A stretch of 9,032 nucleotides of DNA from NCBI GenBank assembly GCA_047638715.1, contig JBLIMK010000119.1, forward strand, positions 1-9,032, given 5' to 3'. The translations under genes and the position numbers were made by a program. Below the pieces are notes generated by a model that had not been told where the DNA came from, searched no databases, and worked only from the letters and a program-made list of their open reading frames with translations. Positions 1 through 5,480 of this stretch are shown piece after piece (position 1 is the first letter of the stretch; every line of letters starts with the position of its first letter). This DNA is from SHLQ01 sp047638715 (GTDB taxonomy: Bacteria > Actinomycetota > Acidimicrobiia > Acidimicrobiales > SHLQ01).

Positions 1-974
1 GTCGTTGTCGGTGCAGCAGTTGTGGTCGGTGGCGGTGGTGGGTTGCAGCCGATGCCAGCACCGACTGTGGCGCCTGCGCCGATGGAAACGTACGAAGTCG
101 CTGAGTAAACGGCGCCTCCGCAAGTGTTGCTGTCTACGCCGCTTACGTCTGAAGTTGCGCCAGTGCTGACGTAGGTGTTGGCCATTATCGTGCCAACGAT
201 GTTTGCGCCTGCACCTACGGAAGTGTAACCGCCGTGAGCGTTCCAGATAACACGGACGTTAGGTCCACCGTTTACGACGACTACGTCGACGCCTGCACCG
301 AAGGTCAGGTAGTTACTGACATTGAAAATGAACTCGGCATCGAGGTCGCCGCCGGCATTAAGGGTGATGGTTGTGTTCGCGGTATACGTGAGCAAACCGG
401 TGACTTGATGGACGCCGGGAGCGTAAGTAGCGCCCGTGGCAATGTTGCCAGGAGGAATTACGACGTCCGGAGACAGACCACTCAGGAAGCTTTGCGCAGC
501 CATAACGTCTTGCATCTCACCGCTGACGCTCGGGGTTGTCGTCCCACCGGCAGCGGCAGGGCTTGCACCCGCGCCGACCGTGAAGGCAGTTCCAGTGTTA
601 ACGCTGCCAGCAACTGCACCCGCGCCGAGCGTGGTGGCAGTGCCAGAGCGAACGTTGCCAGAGACGTTTGCACCCGCGCCGAGCGTGGTGGCGCCTGCGG
701 CTACGGTGCTGCCATTGATGTCAGCGGTCGCTCCAGTGGTCAAGTACGTCCCGGCTAGAACGTCGCCATTGATTATTGAATCTGTTGCACCGGTCGTTAC
801 ATAGGTTTTGGCAAAGACGGAATTGTCAAACGCCGGTGTACTCATTACGGACGCTACGGTCGCGTGTGTGGCTGCTATTGCGCTTGCCGCAGGAGCAAGT
901 AGGGCCACCAGACAGAGCACTGACAGTGCTCCAACGGCTTTCCTGGGAAGTTTCAGGTGTCTTGTGAGTCTCAT
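1..974 (-). CDS. Secreted ice-binding-like protein (DUF3494 family), 3' end outside window
   Basis: The frame is open from an ATG at 974-972 to the window edge (at least 324 residues, no stop seen). A GGAG at 989-986 lies 11 nt before the ATG. Residues 1-32 form a Sec signal peptide: basic start, hydrophobic core, cleavage after ASA. Residues 45-140 are beta-helix-like coils rich in TTGAT and LGAGA. From about 153 to 307 the order of motifs follows DUF3494 ice-binding proteins: LNAGGDLDAEFIFNV, then LTFGAGVDVVVVNGG, RVIWNAHGG, VGAGANIVGTIMAN and TYVSTGATSDVSG. Two Cys (in NTCGG and IGCN) could form a disulfide. The visible end is a Pro/Thr linker (CNPPPPPTTTAAPTT), suggesting a further domain or wall anchor beyond the edge. 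Family members bind ice or act as extracellular adhesins; the ligand here is not known. The family assignment is fairly sure, ice binding itself is inference. Confidence 0.82.
   Translation of the reverse strand, partial: MRLTRHLKLPRKAVGALSVLCLVALLAPAASAIAATHATVASVMSTPAFDNSVFAKTYVTTGATDSIINGDVLAGTYLTTGATADINGSTVAAGATTLGAGANVSGNVRSGTATTLGAGAVAGSVNTGTAFTVGAGASPAAAGGTTTPSVSGEMQDVMAAQSFLSGLSPDVVIPPGNIATGATYAPGVHQVTGLLTYTANTTITLNAGGDLDAEFIFNVSNYLTFGAGVDVVVVNGGPNVRVIWNAHGGYTSVGAGANIVGTIMANTYVSTGATSDVSGVDSNTCGGAVYSATSYVSIGAGATVGAGIGCNPPPPPTTTAAPTT
564..692 (-). repeat. Tandem 51-54 bp coding repeats in the ice-binding-like gene
   Basis: Three copies of a 24-bp core lie at 669-692, 615-638 and 564-587, spaced 54 and 51 bp. 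The first two are identical over 24 bp; the third differs at a few positions. They encode TTLGAGA, TTLGAGA and FTVGAGA at the start of successive 17-18 residue units (about residues 95-137). The spacing fits one turn of a beta-helix per unit. Two more divergent units of 19 residues, beginning TYVTTGAT and TYLTTGAT, precede them in the protein. Confidence 0.8.
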
Positions 975-1007
975 GGATTTTATATCTCCGTCGCCTAGTT
1001 GGTTTCT

Positions 1008-1085
1008 AACACTCCACGTGAGCTTCTATCCGCTGGGGCTACACCCTGTGTAGGCGAACGAGTCCCGATAAACACTCAACGTGAG
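1008..1085 (-). promoter_or_regulatory. Pair of 15-bp direct repeats upstream of the ice-binding-like gene
   Basis: On the minus strand CTCACGTTGAGTGTT (1085-1071) and CTCACGTGGAGTGTT (1022-1008) match at 14 of 15 positions and begin 63 bp apart. The nearer copy ends 34 bp before the ATG of the ice-binding-like gene. The position suits a pair of operator sites. The far copy also lies inside the end of the integrase relic, so it could instead be a leftover of the element. No clear -10/-35 pair was identified. The function is inference. Confidence 0.35.
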
Positions 1086-1507
1086 AATGCTTTGCAAATG
1101 GTATGTAAGCAGCAAGGGAAAAGCAAGGGCCTGCAATGCCTTCTTCTGATACCGCGCGAAGTATCGATTGAGCAACGCGCTGCCATTCATCGACGTGAAG
1201 ACGAAGGCGTGCAGCGCTTCTTGGGTGAACGCGTCGAGATCGTCAGCGAGCATCTCAGCTGCGCTCGACGGGTAGTCGTCGTCGGTGTCCATCATCGTGC
1301 GGAACAGCCGATAGATCTTTGCCACGGTGTTTGGATGACGCCCCGAGGAGAGTTCGGTTTCGATCGAGGCGAGCCATGTCCCCGGGCGATCTTCTAGGTG
1401 GCGAGGGTCGAGTCAGCCGGGACCTGTTTTCCGAGGCGGTAGTAGCGCGCTTGATAACGACCACTCTTCAGCTTTCGAATGTTCCCAAAGGGTCTAGAGC
1501 TGCCCAT
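1026..1507 (-). pseudogene. Decayed tyrosine recombinase (phage-type integrase) relic
   Basis: From ATG 1507-1505 the frame reads MGSSRPFGNIRKLKSGRYQA and continues ARYYRLGKQVPADSTLAT to a TAG at 1396-1394. This is the arm-binding N-terminus typical of actinophage-type integrases (G-x-I-R-K-L-x-S-G-R-Y-Q-A-R-Y ... STxAT). The expected continuation (KEDARxWLASIETEL-like) is present in the neighbouring frame from about 1397 as EDRPGTWLASIETEL, so a frameshift lies at 1390-1397. That frame then runs SSGRHPNTVAKIYRLFRTMM (core-binding helix type) and jumps to AAEMLADDLDAF and FVFTSMNGSALLNRYFARY. The latter resembles the stretch before the catalytic HxxR box. It ends at a TAG at 1026-1028. No catalytic Arg, HxxR or Tyr is seen, so the gene must be inactive. 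A functional integrase is usually about 350-400 residues; roughly 160 remain. Homology is recognised by eye. Confidence 0.72.
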
Positions 1508-1541
1508 CTGTGCCTGCTCGTGCGTTGCCCGATCTTCTAGG
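1388..1541. repeat. 12-bp direct repeat flanking the start of the integrase relic
   Basis: The 12-mer CGATCTTCTAGG occurs at 1388-1399 and 1530-1541. The left copy covers the premature stop and frameshift of the integrase relic. The right copy lies just upstream of its start codon. It may be a recombination scar or a coincidence. Confidence 0.4.
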
Positions 1542-1623
1542 CACAAGGTTGTGACAGGCTCAGAGCTGTGACCACTTCAGAGGCGAGGTCTTGGAACCCA
1601 TACGAACGAAGGGATCAGCGGAG

Positions 1624-1648
1624 AGCGGGTGACGGGAATCGAACCCGC
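1624..1648 (-). other. Candidate attachment site (3' end of tRNA-Gly)
   Basis: The T arm and 3' acceptor strand of the tRNA are the usual crossover region for phage-type integrases, and the integrase relic begins about 117 bp beyond. The second copy of this segment, which would mark the far end of an element, is not found in the window and would be expected to the left. This is inference from layout only. Confidence 0.35.
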
Positions 1649-1694
1649 GTATTCAGCTTGGGAAGCTGACGTTCTACCATTGAACTACACCTGC
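1624..1694 (-). tRNA. tRNA-Gly, anticodon CCC
   Basis: Read on the minus strand from 1694, the cloverleaf is complete: acceptor GCAGGTG (1694-1688) with CACCCGC (1631-1625), D stem GTTC/GAAC, anticodon stem TCAGC/GCTGA with loop TTCCCAA (anticodon CCC at 1662-1660), variable ATAC, and T stem GCGGG/CCCGT with loop TTCGATT. Discriminator U (1624) is normal for bacterial tRNA-Gly, and CCA is not encoded. The third acceptor pair is A-C rather than the usual G-C. The gene reads GGG codons. Its 3' end points at the integrase relic, as expected for a tRNA used as an attachment site. Confidence 0.95.
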
Positions 1695-1704
1695 GAAGAG
1701 GCTC

Positions 1705-1736
1705 AGAATAGCCTGCGACTTGGGTGATCCGGTCAA
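1705..1736 (-). promoter_or_regulatory. Candidate promoter of tRNA-Gly
   Basis: On the minus strand TTGACC (1736-1731) and TATTCT (1710-1705) resemble -35 and -10 boxes, and the -10 box ends 10 bp before the mature tRNA 5' end. The spacer is 20 bp, longer than the usual 17-18, so the pairing is uncertain. Confidence 0.4.
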
Positions 1737-1783
1737 GCGGGCCTGATCTTCGTTGGGCGGGTCGCCGCGGCTATTGTTCGGGA

Positions 1784-3130
1784 ATGGCCCCACGATGGAA
1801 CTCTCCCCGCCTTCTCGCTGCGCTTCTAGCACTGGGCTTGATCGCCACTTCATGTGGCTCTTCGACCGATGCTGATACCGATGTCGCCGACGCTCCGGCG
1901 ACCACCGCAGCGAGCTCGCCCGCTACGACCGCGGCAACAACTACGCAGGCACCGCCTGAGACAGAACCCGGATCGACCGAAGCTGAGGATGACGAGCCTG
2001 CCGATGCCGACCCGGTCGACGCACGAGCCGCCCTAATCGAAGAGATCACGGCCGTTCTGGTCGAGTGGCAAGAGGGTGGAGGAATTCCGGCTGCTTCGTT
2101 GTCGGTTCGGCTGCCAGGCCAGGAGGCGATCGAGATCGCGATCGGCATCACCGACATCACCACTGGGCAGGAGGCCACGACCAATGACTTCTACCGAATC
2201 GGCAGCATCACCAAACCAATGACCGCCGCAATCGTTCTCCAGCTTGTCGATGAGGGCCTGATCGAGCTCGACGAACCAGTGCAGACGTACATTCCCGGCT
2301 GGCTGGCCGGCCATCAATATGCGAGCGAAATCACGATCCGACAGCTCATGAACCACACCAACGGCCTTATCGAATATGCGCTATCACCGGTCTTCTTTGC
2401 GTTGGCCGGCACCCGACTCGAGCAGCCATACGACCCTGCCGAGATCGTGGAATGGCTTGCGCGACAACCACCGCTGTTTCCTCCCGGCGAACAGTATTCG
2501 TACGAGACAGGCGGCTTTCTCACACTCGGCACCGTGATCGAGTTGGTCACGGGAAATAGCGCTGCTGCCGAGATGCGAGCACGGATCTTCGAACCGGCGG
2601 GAGCCGAGAACATCTATCTCACACCTGAAGAATTCCCGCCGACCCCGACGATCAATGGTTATGGCCGCGCAGAGATGTACCTCGCTGGCACCATTCTTGT
2701 GGGTCGGGCCGACGAAGCGAAGCTCACCATCGAGAATGAATCGGTCGTCGATGTGTCTGGGCTACCACAAGAGGGTTTGCAATCCGCTGGCTGGACCGGC
2801 GGTGGGAACGAAGCACGACTGGAGTCGGTGTCGGCGGTCATGAAGGCCATGTTCGATGGAACGATCCTGACCGACGAACAGATCGACGTCATGACCGAAC
2901 CCACGCTCGACGTCACGTACGGTCTCGGAATCGACGATCAAGTAATCGACGGAGTACGGGTGTTGTCACACGGTGGCGGAGTCCCCGGCTTTCGAAGCCA
3001 AGGCAACTACTTGCCTGAACTCGACCTGTCCTGGGCCGTATCCGTAAACCTGGTTCCGTTGCCCGAAGGATCGACGGTCGGCGATCTACGGCGAGCGTTG
3101 TTGCCGGTTCTTGTCGCCGCGGTCGAGTAG
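1784..3130 (+). CDS. Lipoprotein of the serine beta-lactamase-like family (class C / D,D-peptidase fold)
   Basis: I chose the ATG at 1784 (448 residues) because the signal sequence begins there; a longer frame from 1724 adds 20 residues without signal character. Residues 1-24 are a lipoprotein signal with lipobox IATSC, so Cys24 would be lipidated and the protein held outside the membrane. Residues 25-77 are a Thr/Ala/Pro then acidic linker. The catalytic domain spans about 78-448. It has the S-x-x-K motif as SITK (Ser141, Lys144) in FYRIGSITKPMTA, the FPPG turn before the second motif, and HGGG (396-399) in place of KTG. The usual Y-S-N motif reads Y-E-T at 240-242. Members are D,D-carboxypeptidases, esterases or beta-lactamase-like hydrolases; the substrate cannot be told from sequence. 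It converges on the FHA gene with a 28-bp gap and no clear terminator. Confidence 0.9.
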   Translation: MAPRWNSPRLLAALLALGLIATSCGSSTDADTDVADAPATTAASSPATTAATTTQAPPETEPGSTEAEDDEPADADPVDARAALIEEITAVLVEWQEGGGIPAASLSVRLPGQEAIEIAIGITDITTGQEATTNDFYRIGSITKPMTAAIVLQLVDEGLIELDEPVQTYIPGWLAGHQYASEITIRQLMNHTNGLIEYALSPVFFALAGTRLEQPYDPAEIVEWLARQPPLFPPGEQYSYETGGFLTLGTVIELVTGNSAAAEMRARIFEPAGAENIYLTPEEFPPTPTINGYGRAEMYLAGTILVGRADEAKLTIENESVVDVSGLPQEGLQSAGWTGGGNEARLESVSAVMKAMFDGTILTDEQIDVMTEPTLDVTYGLGIDDQVIDGVRVLSHGGGVPGFRSQGNYLPELDLSWAVSVNLVPLPEGSTVGDLRRALLPVLVAAVE

Positions 3131-3158
3131 CGATCGTCGTCTATGACTCGGCAAGACC

Positions 3159-4547
3159 CTAGCTAAACGTGAAGTGGCGACCGCCGCTCTCTATCGTCAT
3201 GCCGGGCTGCAGGGTCACCGATTGGCTGGCACGCAGCTTCGTTCGTGTCTGACGTTCGCCTCGAAGCATCGTGTACGTACCGTTCTTCGATTGCATGTCG
3301 ACGATCTCAACGTTCCAGCCGGACAAGCGAACCTCGACCTGCACGTCAGAGACGCCACCAACACCGTCATCCAGACGGACGATCGTTGCTGGTTCGTCAC
3401 CGACTACGTATCCGGTCGGGACGTTCGCCCCGATGACCGCTGGACGGTCGATGGTGAGAATGGCACCGTCATCGAAGGTGAGGGTGCCCATCGTCGGACG
3501 GTTGCCCGTGGCTTGTTGGGCGTCCGAAGCAATTGGCTCGCCACAGGTTCGACAGCTCGATTCGTTGGGAGCGGTCAGATGTTCGTTCAAGCAGAGGACG
3601 CCGCGTAATTGTGGGCGTTCAAGCGCGAGCGTGGGCGCACTTTTGAGGGCCGATGATTCAGTGACCGTCGCGCCGTCGTCGGAGACTTCAGCGGGACCTG
3701 TTCTCGTTTCGTTCGGTAGCGAATCGCCGTTCGTTTGGAAGGCGCTCTCAGATCCGAAGAGCCGTGGAACACTCGGGCTCTTGAGTTCTTCGATGGTGAG
3801 CGCGTTGTCCTCGCGGCCGAACTCGTCGATTCGAGCGAACATGCCACGGGCGGCTGGGGCAGGGATCGGGCGATCTTCGTCCTCGGCTGACCCGAGTTCA
3901 TGATCAAAGATCTTTAACTTCACGGCAGCAAGTTCGACAGGTGAGCTTTCGAACTCGCCGTCGGACTCGATCGCTTCAGGCTCGATCGCTTCAGGTTCGA
4001 CCGCTTCTGGCTCGGCTTCGACGGTCGCACTTGCGTCCTGAGCGGAGTTGGCGATCGCAGCCCAGCGCCCTGAGGCGGGCATCGGTCCGCCCGTGTCGAG
4101 TAGAAATCCACCCGCGGGCACGACGCCGTCTCGGAGGACTCCCACCACGGTGGACTCGGATTGGATGCCGGCGTGGACGCGATCGACCTTTCCACGAAGC
4201 GCTACGTCAATCCAGGTGCTCGAGTCGCGGCCGTCAAGAATTGTTTCTGCTCCATCGATCGTGATCGAAAGAGCGGTGTCGCCAAAGACGAGGGCGGCCA
4301 CGCGATCTTCGTCGACGGACACACAAGCGAGATGTGGGTGGTGGTCGTACCCTGCCTCCACAATCCCGGCGGTGAGGGTACGAACAATCTCCTGCCATGG
4401 GGCATTGGCCAGAGCATTGAGCTGAACCAAAAGCTCGTTCAGACGTGTCTCATCGCCCGTTGCGTGGGCAGTCAAATTCTTCACGTGGGCGACAATTCCG
4501 TCGCCCGCGGAAACATGCACTGCCCGTACTTCACGTTCCACCGACAT
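3159..4547 (-). CDS. FHA-domain protein with zinc knuckle and degenerate phosphopeptide site
   Basis: The start is the ATG at 4547-4545, which has AAGGAG 6 nt upstream; an in-frame ATG at 4562 has no usable spacing. The 462-residue protein looks cytoplasmic, without signal peptide or membrane segment. Residues 1-151 form a domain I do not recognise, shared with the upstream FHA protein. Residues 152-315 are an acidic, low-complexity linker with EPEA repeats. Residues 319-335 hold C-x3-H-x8-C-x2-C (Cys319, His323, Cys332, Cys335), a likely zinc knuckle. Residues 351-462 match an FHA domain: VIGA, then GGVSDVQVEVRL, S-K-N-G-T at 420-424 and L-Q-P-G-M. FHA domains bind phosphothreonine peptides. 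Here the conserved Arg after G373 is Ala374 and the S-R-x-H motif is S-D-V-Q, so binding may be weak or lost. It is probably the second gene of a two-gene operon. Confidence 0.85.
   Translation of the reverse strand: MSVEREVRAVHVSAGDGIVAHVKNLTAHATGDETRLNELLVQLNALANAPWQEIVRTLTAGIVEAGYDHHPHLACVSVDEDRVAALVFGDTALSITIDGAETILDGRDSSTWIDVALRGKVDRVHAGIQSESTVVGVLRDGVVPAGGFLLDTGGPMPASGRWAAIANSAQDASATVEAEPEAVEPEAIEPEAIESDGEFESSPVELAAVKLKIFDHELGSAEDEDRPIPAPAARGMFARIDEFGREDNALTIEELKSPSVPRLFGSESAFQTNGDSLPNETRTGPAEVSDDGATVTESSALKSAPTLALERPQLRGVLCLNEHLTAPNESSCRTCGEPIASDAQQATGNRPTMGTLTFDDGAILTIDRPAVIGANVPTGYVVGDEPATIVRLDDGVGGVSDVQVEVRLSGWNVEIVDMQSKNGTYTMLRGERQTRTKLRASQSVTLQPGMTIESGGRHFTFS
3966..4010 (-). repeat. 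Three tandem 15-bp repeats coding for an EPEA linker
   Basis: On the plus strand CTCGATCGCTTCAGG occurs twice without a gap (3966-3980, 3981-3995), followed by a diverged copy, TTCGACCGCTTCTGG (3996-4010). It encodes EAVEPEAIEPEAIES in the acidic linker. As an in-frame 15-bp unit it could change length without breaking the gene. Confidence 0.85.
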
Positions 4548-4553
4548 ACGAGA

Positions 4554-4559
4554 CTCCTT
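4554..4559 (-). promoter_or_regulatory. Ribosome binding site deciding the start of the downstream FHA gene
   Basis: AAGGAG on the minus strand sits 6 nt before the ATG at 4547. It favours that start over the ATG at 4562, whose own GGAG directly abuts the codon. Confidence 0.75.
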
Positions 4560-4649
4560 CATCTCCTGACAAACCAGCTATCGGCCGTGCGTGAGCCGAA
4601 ACAAGGAGTTCTGAGTATCTGCGGTCTTTCGGTACCTTACGAAACTTGG

Positions 4650-5447
4650 CTACGCCACGGAAAGTATCGTGTCGCCAACCCTGATCTTGTCGCCAGGCAT
4701 CAGCGCCTGTGTTTCGTCAGGCTGCGCCCGGATTGATTCGCCCGATGCGCGGATGACCCAACTGCCGTTGTGCGAGCCACGATCGATCAAGGAGAGTCCA
4801 TCGGCCGCTGGTTGCACGAGAGCGTGCAGCCTCGACACGGCAGGATCGCTCAGGATGAGCGGCTCGAGGGTGTCATCGAAATCGGGGTGTGAGTATGGCC
4901 ATCTTCCGATCACCAAACCATTGCCGATCTCGATGCTCTTGCCGTCGAGTTCGAGTTGAAGATTGCTCACCGGTAGGGCGACATCGGTGTCGCGATGTCC
5001 GCTCGTTCCCCAACCGCGATGCATGTGCAGGCGCAGTCCACTCGCACGAACGACGCCCTCGACGAGCATTCCAGACGCCTGCTCATCGTCATCGTTAACC
5101 ACGAGGCTTGCGATCGTCCCCACGGAGACGGCTTCGGTGGTCGTGCCGAGGTCGAGGCGATGGGTTTGCTCGGTGGCTGCCTCAGTCACGCAAACGGCTG
5201 GTATGTCGTACGTCATGAGGCGCACCGAAGAGTCGAGGTTCACCAACAACATTGCGGGTAGAGGACGGCCGGAGTGAATCCAATCTCGGAACGTCGCGAA
5301 GCTGTCATCGACATCTCTGGGGATCAGAAGCGGCTCGATCACATCGTGTGCGACATCGATCGTCTCGGCCTTTGGGAGGAACACGATTCGATCGTTCTCG
5401 CGGGCGAGCCATCCGCCACCCGGCTTCATCTCTACTAGGACATCCAT
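4650..5447 (-). CDS. FHA-domain protein with canonical phosphothreonine site
   Basis: The start is uncertain. ATG at 5447 (265 residues) gives a natural first strand, MDVLVEMKPGGGW. Alternatives are GTG at 5480, which would touch the divergent racemase start, and ATG at 5429; none has a strong ribosome binding site. Residues 1-145 form the unrecognised domain shared with the downstream gene: GMLVEGVVRASGLRL (126-140) pairs with GVLRDGVVPAGGFLL (136-150) there. Residues 170-265 are a standard FHA domain: G-R (181-182), S-R-L-H (205-208), then S-H-N-G-S ending at 229, and a closing MPGDKIRVGD turn. These are the residues that contact phosphothreonine in characterised FHA domains. No signal peptide is seen. 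The next gene starts 102 bp downstream on the same strand. The binding partner and kinase are unknown. Confidence 0.87.
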   Translation of the reverse strand: MDVLVEMKPGGGWLARENDRIVFLPKAETIDVAHDVIEPLLIPRDVDDSFATFRDWIHSGRPLPAMLLVNLDSSVRLMTYDIPAVCVTEAATEQTHRLDLGTTTEAVSVGTIASLVVNDDDEQASGMLVEGVVRASGLRLHMHRGWGTSGHRDTDVALPVSNLQLELDGKSIEIGNGLVIGRWPYSHPDFDDTLEPLILSDPAVSRLHALVQPAADGLSLIDRGSHNGSWVIRASGESIRAQPDETQALMPGDKIRVGDTILSVA

Positions 5448-5480
5448 GGTCTCGGAGTATCGCACAGGCAGACTCTGCAC

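Noticed and set aside
234..804. Plus-strand reading frames with repeated CTRAERGG-type or APAPSVVA-type peptides
   Set aside because: They are shadows of the repeats of the minus-strand ice-binding-like gene, which has a signal peptide, a ribosome binding site and a recognisable family.
999..1397. Plus-strand frame of 132 codons
   Set aside because: It is antisense to the integrase relic and shows no family features; the minus strand explains the sequence better.
1255..1464. Minus-strand frame of 69 codons overlapping the integrase relic
   Set aside because: It is the third frame of the relic region, Arg/Pro/Ser-rich with no motif; the integrase homology lies in the other two minus frames.
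1509..1545. Inverted repeat TGTGCCT/AGGCACA and paired GYTGTGAC words between the integrase relic and the tRNA
   Set aside because: They could be old integrase arm sites, but they are too short and too few to call.
4581..4599. Short inverted repeat TCGGC/GCCGA in the leader of the downstream FHA gene
   Set aside because: A 5-bp stem with a 9-nt loop is expected by chance in this G+C range; there is no riboswitch-like or terminator-like structure.
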